This document shows, piece by piece, positions 7,185 through 16,505 of a stretch of 36,013 nt of DNA. Numbering within the stretch: the first letter of the stretch is position 1; each line of letters opens with the position of its first letter. The position numbers were made by a program, and so were the translations under genes. The stretch comes from Thermoplasmata archaeon (lineage in GTDB: Archaea > Thermoplasmatota > Thermoplasmata > Halarchaeoplasmatales > Halarchaeoplasmataceae), in assembly GCA_003555395.1 (NCBI GenBank), contig PWHU01000142.1, positions 1-36,013 on the forward strand. The letters run 5' to 3'. A model generated the notes under the pieces. The model had not been told where the DNA came from and did no database searches. It worked only from the letters and a program-made list of their open reading frames with translations.

Positions 7185-8456
7185 ATGAAAGATATTCCAA
7201 AAGAACTCGGAGATGTTTCTACCTTGACAAAGGCTCAAAATGATTTTATGAATGATCTTGTTGAGCACGCTCTCGATATAGACAGAGCGGCTAAGCTTTT
7301 ACGATCGATGCCCCAAGTTGAGGTGGGACAAACTCCTTCCGAGGTAATATGGGAAAAGGACATAGCGAGACTGCTTCACTACAAATGTGAAGGCGATTTG
7401 GAAGATAGACCACCGATCCTGCTGGTGTACGCTTTGATCAACGAACCATATATCTTGGATCTTCAACCGGGCAGATCGGTAGTCGAAACTTTGTTAGATT
7501 ACGGGCTGGACGTATACATGATAGACTGGAAAAAGCCGGACAAGCGCCACCAGTTTGAAACGTTAGACGATTATGTGAATTATTTCATCGATGTCTGCGT
7601 AGATAAAGTTAGAAAATATCGGGATAAAGAATCGATCAATATTTTGGGTTACTGCATGGGAGGCACCTTGTCTGCCATGTACGCAGCTCTTCACTCGGAA
7701 AAAGTCCGCACGCTCTCGCTCATGGCCGCCGGACTCGACTTTGAGAAAGATACGGGAAATCTCAAGCTGTGGGCCGACCATGATTTTTTCCACCCGGAAA
7801 AAGTGACGGAAGCATTCGGGAACTGTCCCGCTGAATTCCTTGACGGTGCTTATCTATTTTTGTCACCTGTAAACAACACGGTGGGTAAACTTTTGAATTT
7901 AGCGGAAAACGTTGAAAACGAAGAATTCGTCGAGATGTTCTTTAGGATGGAAAAATGGATACATGACGGAAAAGACGTTCCGGGTAAAACCTTCTCCAAG
8001 TTCGTGAAAGACCTCTACCAGGAGAACAAATTGGTTAAGAACGAACTCAAAATCGGCGGAAAGAGAGTGGACCTGAAAAACATAGATATGCCAGTACTCC
8101 TTTTGATGGGAGAATACGATACACTAGTTCCACCAGAAAGTAGCGAATCCTTCATCGAAGCTATAGCAAGCGACGATACAGAGATAATGAAAGAATCGGT
8201 AGGACACATAGGTCTCTCAGTCAGTTCTAAAGTACATCCTGGTCTTTGGGGAAAAGTGGCAGAATGGATCAAAGAAAGGGACGAGAAACCCCTAACATCG
8301 ATCAACGGTATCGGAGAAAAATCAGCTAAGAAGCTGAAAGAGGCTTCGGTCAAGAGTGTTAGCGATCTTTCTATATCCGATGCTGAGGAACTTTCCGAAA
8401 AAACGGGGATATCTCAAAAAAGAATCCAAAAGTGGAAGGACAGGATAGAAAAATAA
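7185..8456 (+). CDS. phaC: class III poly(3-hydroxyalkanoate) synthase PhaC with C-terminal HhH extension
   Basis: LGYCMGGTLSAMYA lipase-like box (Cys nucleophile), MGEYDTLVPPESSE (Asp), VGHIGLSVSSKVHPGLWGKVAEWI (His). C-terminal SINGIGEKSAKKLKEASVKSVSDLSISDAEELSEKTGISQKRIQKWKDRIEK is HhH-like. Confidence 0.92.
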   Translation: MKDIPKELGDVSTLTKAQNDFMNDLVEHALDIDRAAKLLRSMPQVEVGQTPSEVIWEKDIARLLHYKCEGDLEDRPPILLVYALINEPYILDLQPGRSVVETLLDYGLDVYMIDWKKPDKRHQFETLDDYVNYFIDVCVDKVRKYRDKESINILGYCMGGTLSAMYAALHSEKVRTLSLMAAGLDFEKDTGNLKLWADHDFFHPEKVTEAFGNCPAEFLDGAYLFLSPVNNTVGKLLNLAENVENEEFVEMFFRMEKWIHDGKDVPGKTFSKFVKDLYQENKLVKNELKIGGKRVDLKNIDMPVLLLMGEYDTLVPPESSESFIEAIASDDTEIMKESVGHIGLSVSSKVHPGLWGKVAEWIKERDEKPLTSINGIGEKSAKKLKEASVKSVSDLSISDAEELSEKTGISQKRIQKWKDRIEK

Positions 8457-8472
8457 CGGAGGTGATCGTGTT

Positions 8473-9249
8473 ATGATAAAAGCAAACCAAAAAGAAAGCG
8501 AACCCTACTCTCTCGAAGGAAAAAAAGCACTGATCACAGGTGCTTCTAGGGGGATCGGCGAACAGATAGCTCTTACCCTCGCAGATCATGGGGCTGAAGT
8601 GGTGGTAAATTATAATACTAGTCATGATAAAGCCAGCGAAACCGCTACTACGGTCGAACTGGAAGGCGAAAACAGCTGGATATATCCGGCAGATATAAGT
8701 GATCATGAGGAAGTAAAACAGATGAAGGAACATCTAAAAGAGAATTTCGGAGAGATCGATATCCTTGTGAACAACGCCGGTATAAACAGAGATAAATTTT
8801 TCGCTAAGATGAAAAAAGAAGATTGGGACAAAGTTATATCAGTGAATCTCGACGGCGTATTTAACTGTACCAAAACTTTTCTTGACGACATACGTGAATC
8901 GGAGCAGGGGAGGATAATAAACATTTCTTCGGTGGTTGGCCAAAAAGGAAATATCGGCCAGGTCAATTACGCTTCTTCTAAAGCAGGAATAATAGGTTTT
9001 ACGAAGGCTTTAGCTCAAGAGCTAGTCAGAGATGACGTTACAGTCAACGCGGTAGCTCCTGGGTTTATAGCTACAGAGATGGTGAAAAACATCCCTGAAA
9101 AGGTGCAGAAAAATATCAAAAGTCAGATACCTATGAACCGTTTCGGTGAACCGGAGGAAGTTGCAGAAGTCGTCGCCTTTTTAGCATCTGCAAAATCCTC
9201 TTATATGACAGGAACAGTTATAGAAGTAAACGGAGGTTATTACCTATAA
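8473..9249 (+). CDS. acetoacetyl-CoA / 3-oxoacyl-ACP reductase (SDR; PhaB/FabG-like)
   Basis: ALITGASRGIGEQIA cofactor motif, LVNNAGINRDKFFAKM, SSVVGQKGNIGQVNYASSKAG catalytic S-Y-K; SD GGAGGTGATC. Confidence 0.9.
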   Translation: MIKANQKESEPYSLEGKKALITGASRGIGEQIALTLADHGAEVVVNYNTSHDKASETATTVELEGENSWIYPADISDHEEVKQMKEHLKENFGEIDILVNNAGINRDKFFAKMKKEDWDKVISVNLDGVFNCTKTFLDDIRESEQGRIINISSVVGQKGNIGQVNYASSKAGIIGFTKALAQELVRDDVTVNAVAPGFIATEMVKNIPEKVQKNIKSQIPMNRFGEPEEVAEVVAFLASAKSSYMTGTVIEVNGGYYL

Positions 9250-9274
9250 ATATCCTTAAAAAGGTGTTTTTCAT

Positions 9275-10078
9275 ATGACTGAAGAGAAAAATTTCTTTGA
9301 CGAGATCGAAGGTTTAGATACAACCTGTAGAAGATTGAGTGGTTTAAGCGCATTGGTCACTGGCTGCGCCCAAGGCATAGGTAGAAGGATCGCCCTAGAA
9401 CTTGCAAAAGAAGGGGCAGATATAGTCATAAACGATCTGAGTTCACAAAAAGAAAAGGCCAACAAGGTTGCCCAATACATCGAGAGCCATCTCGACAGAG
9501 AGGCATGGATGGTCGAAGCCGATGTTTCCGACATCGAAGATGTAAAACGTGCTAAAACCCAAGTGGAAGAAAATTTTGGGAAGATAGATATACTAGTGAA
9601 CAACGCCGGGATCAACAGGGACAACTTCTTCACCAAGATGGAAAAGAAAGACTGGGACCAAGTTTTATCGGTAAATCTTGACAGCGTTTTCAACTGTACG
9701 CACACATTTTTAGATCACATACAGGATTCAGCTCAGGGTCGCGTCATCAGTCTATCTTCAGTGGTAGGAGAAAGAGGTAATATAGGGCAGGTGAATTATG
9801 CCTCCTCTAAAGCGGGGATCATCGGTTTTACGAAAGCTTTAGCTCAAGAATTGGTGAGAGACGACGTGACGGTAAATGCGGTAGCTCCTGGATTTATAGC
9901 TACTAAGATGGTACTTGATATGCCGGAAAAGGTGAAGGATAAGATCAAAAAACAGATCCCTATGGCGCGCTTTGGAAAGCCAAAGGAAGTAGCTCGGACA
10001 GTTACATTTTTAGCCTCTAAAGACGCTTCCTACATAACAGGGGAAGTGATCCGAATGAACGGCGGCTTCTACCTTTAA
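9275..10078 (+). CDS. second SDR reductase (PhaB/FabG-like) with about 25-aa N-terminal extension
   Basis: ALVTGCAQGIGRRIA, LVNNAGINRDNFFTKM, SSVVGERGNIGQVNYASSKAG; tandem paralog of the preceding gene. Confidence 0.9.
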   Translation: MTEEKNFFDEIEGLDTTCRRLSGLSALVTGCAQGIGRRIALELAKEGADIVINDLSSQKEKANKVAQYIESHLDREAWMVEADVSDIEDVKRAKTQVEENFGKIDILVNNAGINRDNFFTKMEKKDWDQVLSVNLDSVFNCTHTFLDHIQDSAQGRVISLSSVVGERGNIGQVNYASSKAGIIGFTKALAQELVRDDVTVNAVAPGFIATKMVLDMPEKVKDKIKKQIPMARFGKPKEVARTVTFLASKDASYITGEVIRMNGGFYL

Positions 10079-10100
10079 ATATTTCCGGGACGCACCCGAT

Positions 10101-11327
10101 TTATGATCTCTCTCCAATAAGATATATGTCTTCAGCTTCCTTTATCTTCACATCTACGTGTTCTCCTATCAATCCCTCCTCTTCTTCTTTCAAAACTACG
10201 ACCTTGTAGTTGTTCATCCTTGCCTTTAGCGACTCGCGCTTCCCCTTCTCAAGTACGAGTGCCTGAGTTGTTTTTCCAACGTATCCTTCATTTATCTTTC
10301 TGCTGATTTTGAATCTCAAATCGGTCATCTCTTTTGACCGCTCCTTCTTTTCTCTCGAGTGTACTTTCCCCTCCATGTCTGCGGCTTCAGTTCCCCTTCT
10401 AGGACTAAATCTCGTCACGTTCACTATATCCGGTTTCGCTTGTTCGATCACCTTTTTGGTCCTTTCGAAATCCTCTTCAGTCTCTCCTGGAAATCCCACT
10501 ATCACGTCGGTAGAGAGGGTGAGTTCCGGGAAGTTCTCTCTGAATTCTTCCGTCAGTTTTTTCCATCCCTTCACATCGTAATTTCTGTTCATCTTTTTCA
10601 GTATCTGATCGGACCCGGATTGTAGAGGAAGGTGTAGGAAGGAATATATCCTCTGGTCTTCCATCAGTTCCATGAACTCAACTTTTATCTTTTTAAGGGA
10701 ATCGACGTTCATCATCCCCACTCTTATGCGGTAGTCTCCTTCTATCTTCAAAAGTTCATAGAGGAGTTCGTTTATATCGGTGGAGATATCTTTTCCATAA
10801 AGAGCCATATCCTGACAGGTCAATCTGATCTCCTTGGTCGAGGAGGAGACGAGTTCTTTGAAACGCTTTTTTATCCTTTCGGGAGGTCTGCTGGTCAAGC
10901 TACCTCTGGCGATCTTCGTTAAACAATAAGCGCAGTTCCCGTAACATCCTGAAGCGATGGGGATTGTGCCTACGAGTTCCTCTTGTTTTGGCCGCGAGGT
11001 AATCTTCACCTCTTGAGGCCGTATGAAGTCCAGCCGTGACTCTGGACAAGTGAGCTCGGCGTCGGATCTTCCAGAACTTTCGTTAGATATGGAGGACAAA
11101 CATCCGGAGACCGTCACCTTAGAAACTTCTTTCTGCAACTCTTCGATCCTGCGCTTCATCCTCTCCTCAGTTTTCTGTATAACCACACATGTTCCGATCA
11201 GAGCTTGGTCAGCGTCCTCCAAAGAATCCACTCTCCGATGACCTTTTTCTTCTAAAGACTCCGCTATCATCTCTGTCTCGCCTTGATTCATGGTGCAGCC
11301 GTAGGATTCCACGTAGAACTTCATCAA
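10101..11327 (-). CDS. MiaB-like radical SAM tRNA methylthiotransferase (archaeal t6A-type)
   Basis: YVESYGCTMNQGETEMI, SGCYGNCAYCLTKIARG (CxxxCxxC), HLPLQSGSDQILKKMNR, TDVIVGFPGETEEDF, C-terminal TRAM-like region. Confidence 0.92.
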   Translation of the reverse strand: MMKFYVESYGCTMNQGETEMIAESLEEKGHRRVDSLEDADQALIGTCVVIQKTEERMKRRIEELQKEVSKVTVSGCLSSISNESSGRSDAELTCPESRLDFIRPQEVKITSRPKQEELVGTIPIASGCYGNCAYCLTKIARGSLTSRPPERIKKRFKELVSSSTKEIRLTCQDMALYGKDISTDINELLYELLKIEGDYRIRVGMMNVDSLKKIKVEFMELMEDQRIYSFLHLPLQSGSDQILKKMNRNYDVKGWKKLTEEFRENFPELTLSTDVIVGFPGETEEDFERTKKVIEQAKPDIVNVTRFSPRRGTEAADMEGKVHSREKKERSKEMTDLRFKISRKINEGYVGKTTQALVLEKGKRESLKARMNNYKVVVLKEEEEGLIGEHVDVKIKEAEDIYLIGERS

Positions 11328-11417
11328 AAACCAATTTGGATAGAGGGGTATTTATTTTTGCCTATCCTTCGAGTAACTCGGTAAGGCTTTTAAGCTACGT
11401 CTCCGTTATCCAAAACG

Positions 11418-12785
11418 ATGCGGGTCTTACATCTTTCGGAAAAGGCGATAAGATATCATACTGAAAAGGAATTGAGAGACCTGGATCGATATTTTGATCC
11501 TGATATCACATTAGCATCAGGTTTCGAAAAGAAAAGCAGGAAGAAAGTGAAAGTGGAGAAAGCAACTTCTTACGAAACCATCCACCTGGAAGACGCCGAC
11601 GGTTACGCTATAAGGGATATTGGTCACGAATCTCTTCTTTTGGTGAGAGACGAAGATGCGGTAAAAGACGCGGTGAAAGAGAATGCGTCTTTCAAGGGTA
11701 AAAGGACTCTGGTCTTCACGGACCTGATAAAAGAGGAGATCGACCAGTCAAATTTTGAATACAGGTTGATAAACACCTCTCTCATAGATAGGCTTTCTGA
11801 CGAACTAGACAATTTTCGCATATTCTCGACCGATATAGAGGCTGGGAAGAAACAGTCACACAGAAACAGATACGTACAAGGATTGGGACCGTGTTTCGGC
11901 AGGGAAGGAGTGAAGATACCTTTCCTTTCCAGTGGAAAAGGTTTCAAAGTGAAGACATTCCCTGCGGAGAGGGTTGGACTTCTGGCTATACCGGACCTCG
12001 GGAAAAAATTCTCCGATCTTTTGAAAAGAAAAGACATAAAGGATAGAGCCGATCTAAAACAGTGCGATCCTGAAGAATTGATGAAACTGGACGGTGTAGG
12101 GCCCTACAGGTGCACCAAGTGGATCTCTTCCGCAGAAGCTATAGAGGAGGAAACGGTCTACAGGATACAGGAAGACGAGCTGAAGGACAAGCACCGCATA
12201 TTTCTCGACATAGAGACCGATTCTTTAAGACCTTCGATCATCTGGCATATCGGGCTCTACGACGATGAAGAAGAGAGGTATATCTACTTCCTTGAAAAAG
12301 AACCCGACAAGAGGGGGAGGATCATCGAGAGATTCGGCAGTTTCCTAGAAGAACATCTTGAGCCGGAAACCGTGCTGCTGGCCTGGTACGGGTCCGGTTT
12401 CGATTTCAAGGTATTAGACGACTTCTTTGAAAAGTATGGGCGGGAATTCCTAAAAACCTGGCGCCGGACAGAAAAAGTGGATCTGATGAAATGGGTGAAA
12501 AGCCACGCCGTGACTTCCTGCAGGACTTCAAAACTCGAAGATGTGGCTGGCCGTTTGGGTTATGAAAGAGAAAAGGAGAGTATGGAACTCAGCGGAGAAG
12601 AGGTCGCCCGCATCTATTCTGACCATATGATAGGAAGTGGTGAAGAACCTGACTGGACTTCTTTGAAAGAATACGCTAAAGACGATGTGTTATCTTTGAA
12701 ATTTATCTATGACGAGATCAGCGAAGCCCCCATGAAGTACGACCTGAAAGAGATGAAAAAGAGATATAGGAATGTCTGTTTCTAA
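11418..12785 (+). CDS. HhH plus RNase H-like (DEDD-type) nuclease-domain protein
   Basis: HhH-like DRADLKQCDPEELMKLDGVGPYRCTKWISSAEAI followed by HRIFLDIETDSL...LLAWYGSGFDFKVLDDF...YAKDDVLSLKFIYDE (DEDD acidic residues). Confidence 0.7.
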   Translation: MRVLHLSEKAIRYHTEKELRDLDRYFDPDITLASGFEKKSRKKVKVEKATSYETIHLEDADGYAIRDIGHESLLLVRDEDAVKDAVKENASFKGKRTLVFTDLIKEEIDQSNFEYRLINTSLIDRLSDELDNFRIFSTDIEAGKKQSHRNRYVQGLGPCFGREGVKIPFLSSGKGFKVKTFPAERVGLLAIPDLGKKFSDLLKRKDIKDRADLKQCDPEELMKLDGVGPYRCTKWISSAEAIEEETVYRIQEDELKDKHRIFLDIETDSLRPSIIWHIGLYDDEEERYIYFLEKEPDKRGRIIERFGSFLEEHLEPETVLLAWYGSGFDFKVLDDFFEKYGREFLKTWRRTEKVDLMKWVKSHAVTSCRTSKLEDVAGRLGYEREKESMELSGEEVARIYSDHMIGSGEEPDWTSLKEYAKDDVLSLKFIYDEISEAPMKYDLKEMKKRYRNVCF

Positions 12786-12804
12786 GGTGGGAAAAAAGTC
12801 TGTG

Positions 12805-13536
12805 TCAAAATCTCCAAATTACGTCGTCTCCCGGCTTGGAATAATGGAATATCTTTGTTTTTGCGTCCCATCCTTTCTCGACCAAGTCATCGATCCATTC
12901 TTCCGAGCCGAAGGTATGTATCGGTACGAAATACCTGGGCTTCACTCGCTCTATGAATTCTATCGGACCCGCCCAGCTCGGTAAACGCTCATCCATGTTC
13001 GAAAAGGCGATATCGATCTTTTCTTTCGTCAGCGCCTCAACGACTTCATCAAAAACTTCGACATGCTTTTCTCTCTTCTTTTTACTCCATTCGGGCCAAT
13101 TCCATTTAGCAAGGTCTCCTCCAAAATAGACGTTCAGATCGATAGAACCAGATCTGATCAGGAAAGCTACGCCGGCGTCGTTGCTCTCGAATGTTTTTAT
13201 CGAAAGATCATCTACCGCATAGGTCGAATCGGGATGAGCTTCTATGAGTTCGTCGTCCGGTCCAAGAGATGGGGTGAAAAACACGTCGCTCGAAAGTATG
13301 AAGTGCGTCTTTTCAGCATTCTGAGAGAATTTTACCACATCTGGAGAAAAATGGTCGCCGTGAGCGTGTGAAATGAAGACGTAGAGCTTCTTTCCGCTCA
13401 ACTGATCCTTAAATCTCTCTTCTACTCTTTTTTCCACGCTGCTGCCGGGATAATCGAAGAGGAGAACATCCCCGTTGACCTCCAAGGAAAAACAACTATG
13501 GTACAGGTAAGTGATCTTCACTTCCATCTTTTTCAC
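12805..13536 (-). CDS. metallo-beta-lactamase-fold hydrolase
   Basis: VFISHAHGDHFSPDV (HxHxDH), YLYHSCFSLEVNGDVLLFDYPG, YFVPIHTFGSEEWIDDLV. Confidence 0.85.
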   Translation of the reverse strand: MKKMEVKITYLYHSCFSLEVNGDVLLFDYPGSSVEKRVEERFKDQLSGKKLYVFISHAHGDHFSPDVVKFSQNAEKTHFILSSDVFFTPSLGPDDELIEAHPDSTYAVDDLSIKTFESNDAGVAFLIRSGSIDLNVYFGGDLAKWNWPEWSKKKREKHVEVFDEVVEALTKEKIDIAFSNMDERLPSWAGPIEFIERVKPRYFVPIHTFGSEEWIDDLVEKGWDAKTKIFHYSKPGDDVIWRF

Positions 13537-13657
13537 CGTGTGTTAAGAGCAAAGCTGTATATCTAATACCTCTTGTAGGCTTTTACTTTTTTGTTTCTTT
13601 AGAATCAAGTTTCATTCATCTCTCCCTTCTCAACCTTTAAGTAAAGCCTTTTACATC

Positions 13658-14707
13658 TTGAAGACGATGCTTGATGACTTATATGAGGCTATGAATGAGC
13701 TTTCCCAAACTCCAGAAGAGTGGGGCGAACCTTCCTTCAGCCAGGATCAATACTACGAGCCTGTTCCGTTATCCAAAAATAACCTAGATGACTATGATAT
13801 CCAAGAAAACACAAGAAGTATCTGCTGTATAGATGGAGGGAACAACAAGATATACGAAAGCCCTACGGACAGTATACATCTCATCAAGATCTATTTTAAC
13901 CTGTTCATGGGGAAAAAAAGGGTGAAGAATTTTGATCCTTTCACAGCCATACTGGTTTCAAGGTCTAAGGGAGAAAAAGTCGAATGTGAGTTGAGACCGC
14001 AGAACGATGTTTTGCCCCTTGAAAAGACCTCCTATGTTCTCAAGGAAGACGAACTGGAAAACGGCACTCCAGTGAGCTCCGGTCATACCATCAGGAAGTA
14101 CATCGAATGGAAAGCTCTTCAGTACATGGTGGAGGAACATCTGACCCCAAAAGATATCGTGGTGAGGGACGGTGTATTACAGACCACGGTGGAAAGGGAG
14201 AGAAGATACGCTGAAGAAGCATATGACAGGGTGAAGGAAAACCGGGTCGTCCTGGTGGGCATAGCGAAGACTAGTTCTTTGAAGACCTCCACCAGATATC
14301 CCTTGCTCGCTTCGATACGATCCATCGCCCGCGAGGCGGGTAAAGGTGAAGACCGGTGGTATTATCATCCAGTCGCTCATAACTCACATCCGGATCACAA
14401 GGGAGAGATGTACGTGGTGAAGTATCATCCTTCTTCGCAGTATGCGTTCCGGACCGAATTTTACAGGGGAAATCATGATGAGATGGAAAAGAAAGAAGTG
14501 GAAGAAGTCTTAGGTCATCTCGCATTTCAGGCTAAAGATCCGATCTTCTTGGGTTATCCCTACGGTCTTGTGGACGCGGACAAAAAAGCTAGAGTCACGG
14601 ACGATGAAGTGGAGTACCTCAGGAACATGGGGGATAACAAGATGAGCAAAACCTTTAGGGACAAAGTGAATGCGGTCAATGCCCACGACAGGTTGAGCGA
14701 GATATGA
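13658..14707 (+). CDS. nurA: NurA-domain 5'-3' nuclease
   Basis: CCIDGGNNKIYESPTDSIHLIKIYFNLF NurA-type DGG motif; immediately upstream of HerA. Confidence 0.8.
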   Translation: MKTMLDDLYEAMNELSQTPEEWGEPSFSQDQYYEPVPLSKNNLDDYDIQENTRSICCIDGGNNKIYESPTDSIHLIKIYFNLFMGKKRVKNFDPFTAILVSRSKGEKVECELRPQNDVLPLEKTSYVLKEDELENGTPVSSGHTIRKYIEWKALQYMVEEHLTPKDIVVRDGVLQTTVERERRYAEEAYDRVKENRVVLVGIAKTSSLKTSTRYPLLASIRSIAREAGKGEDRWYYHPVAHNSHPDHKGEMYVVKYHPSSQYAFRTEFYRGNHDEMEKKEVEEVLGHLAFQAKDPIFLGYPYGLVDADKKARVTDDEVEYLRNMGDNKMSKTFRDKVNAVNAHDRLSEI

Positions 14708-14737
14708 AATATAGGATATAAATAGAGAAGTGATACC

Positions 14738-16240
14738 ATGCCCATAGGCCAGATCGTTGGAGGAGAATACGGCGAAGTTTTGATCAGGCAGAAGAGCGGG
14801 AAAACCATCGAGATAGGAGATCTGTTAGCCATAGACGATCTCATACTCCAGGTGCTAGACCTAGAATACGGTTCCCTTTTAGAACAGACCGACATAGAGA
14901 GGATGAGCGGGATGGAATTGGAGGGGTATGAAGAAACGTCATTGATGGAAGAAGAGATCAGGAATTATATATACGCTAAAGCTAAACCCCTTGTGAGGAT
15001 CAAAGACGGGGAACCTAGGATACCAAAGATATTACCTCCATTTTTCGGAAGTCTAGACCGTGTCGATAAAGAAGATTTTGAATTTTTAGAAGAACCTGAG
15101 AACAGTCTTTACCTGGGCAGAGTCAGGAGCGGCAGTCAGGTGTTAGATGTTCCGATCCACATAAATGGAAAAGAAGCGCTCTCACATCACATATTGATAC
15201 CCGCGACCACTGGAAGAGGGAAAAGCAACCTCGTGAAAGTGATGCTTTGGAATCTGATTCCAAAGGATTACGCCGGGCTCATCATAATTGACCCTCACGA
15301 TGAATACTACGGGAGGAACGAACTGGGGGCAAAAGATCATCCTGAAGCCGGAAAGAAAGTCGATTATTATTCTACCAACCCGCCTCCTGGCGGTTACCAC
15401 CTGCGGATGAACCTTTCGATCCTAAAACCCTGGAATCTGAAAGGCGTGGTGGAACTCTCCGATGCACAGACCCAGGCACTCTATGTTTACTATGCGCATC
15501 ACGGCAAGGACTGGCTGGAGGCTCTATTGACCTCAAACCCCGAGGAAGTTGGCAGGTACGGAATACAAGAGACGACTTTGGACGCACTCAAACGGAAGCT
15601 GAGGCTCACTTTCGATCTCAAAGTGAAGAACGGAGAAGTGAGGCCCATGGGCAATATATTCGTCAATAAGGGCTCAGAGAGCTTGGTTAAAGATATAGCT
15701 AAGGCTGTTGAAGAGGGAAAAAAAGTCATCCTCGATACCAGCTCCCTGCCGCAGAACAAAGAGCTTCTCATAGCAAGCATCATCACCGATCGTGTCTTCA
15801 AAAATTATAAAAGTTACAAGGAAAAAGGAGAGTTAGAGAATAAACCTACTGCGGCTATAGTTATAGAGGAAGCTCCTAGGGTTCTGGGCGAAAGAGCAGG
15901 GAGGAACGTCTTCCACCAGATAGCTAGAGAGGGGAGAAAGTTCAGGACCGGCCTTATAGCTATAACGCAGCTCTCGAGCATGATACCTAGAGAGATACTG
16001 GCGAATATGAACACCAAGATAATCTTAGGGAACGAGATGAAGAGTGAAAGAGATGCGATAATAGGCAGCGCCGCCCAAGATCTATCGAAGGACAGTAAGA
16101 ACATAGCAAGCCTAGACAAAGGCGAGGCCATAGTGAGCAGTATCTTCACTAAGTTCGCTGTACCCATAAAGATCGATCTTTTTGATAATGTGGTTGAAGA
16201 GGAAAAAGGCAGCGAGAAGAAACTAGAATTCTTTGGATAA
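14738..16240 (+). CDS. herA: HerA-type bipolar DNA helicase/translocase
   Basis: [25 protein letters not shown] barrel domain, Walker [82 protein letters not shown]. Confidence 0.95.
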   Translation: MPIGQIVGGEYGEVLIRQKSGKTIEIGDLLAIDDLILQVLDLEYGSLLEQTDIERMSGMELEGYEETSLMEEEIRNYIYAKAKPLVRIKDGEPRIPKILPPFFGSLDRVDKEDFEFLEEPENSLYLGRVRSGSQVLDVPIHINGKEALSHHILIPATTGRGKSNLVKVMLWNLIPKDYAGLIIIDPHDEYYGRNELGAKDHPEAGKKVDYYSTNPPPGGYHLRMNLSILKPWNLKGVVELSDAQTQALYVYYAHHGKDWLEALLTSNPEEVGRYGIQETTLDALKRKLRLTFDLKVKNGEVRPMGNIFVNKGSESLVKDIAKAVEEGKKVILDTSSLPQNKELLIASIITDRVFKNYKSYKEKGELENKPTAAIVIEEAPRVLGERAGRNVFHQIAREGRKFRTGLIAITQLSSMIPREILANMNTKIILGNEMKSERDAIIGSAAQDLSKDSKNIASLDKGEAIVSSIFTKFAVPIKIDLFDNVVEEEKGSEKKLEFFG

Positions 16241-16252
16241 AAAGGGGATGAA

Positions 16253-16492
16253 TTAGAACGATTCGCCGAACCTATCTGGTGCGTCATCATGCTTGTCGTC
16301 TTGTGAGATAGCGCCACCACCTACTTTGAACATTAGAATGATCAACAATACTGTGGGGATCAAAAGAATGCAGAAAACATCCATCGGGTCTCCCGGGATC
16401 ATATTAAAGAAAAAAAGAACCCATAACATGATGATCGAGACTAAAGAAACGAACATTATCGTAGCCCGGGGGTTCACTTTTGATCCTTTCAT
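16253..16492 (-). CDS. small two-TM membrane protein
   Basis: 79 aa with two hydrophobic segments ([35 protein letters not shown]); stop is 13 nt from the convergent herA stop. Confidence 0.55.
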   Translation of the reverse strand: MKGSKVNPRATIMFVSLVSIIMLWVLFFFNMIPGDPMDVFCILLIPTVLLIILMFKVGGGAISQDDKHDDAPDRFGESF

Positions 16493-16505
16493 ATACTCTT
16501 AACCC

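Noticed and set aside
10309-10625. + strand ORFs 10309-10581 and 10359-10625
   Set aside because: Antisense to the clearly conserved radical SAM methylthiotransferase.
11328-11417. Inverted repeat GGATAG...CTATCC in the divergent promoter
   Set aside because: Only 6 bp with a long spacer; too weak to call as an operator or hairpin.
12772-13371. + strand ORFs 12772-12984 and 13063-13371
   Set aside because: Overlap the MBL-fold hydrolase on the opposite strand, which has the HxHxDH motif.
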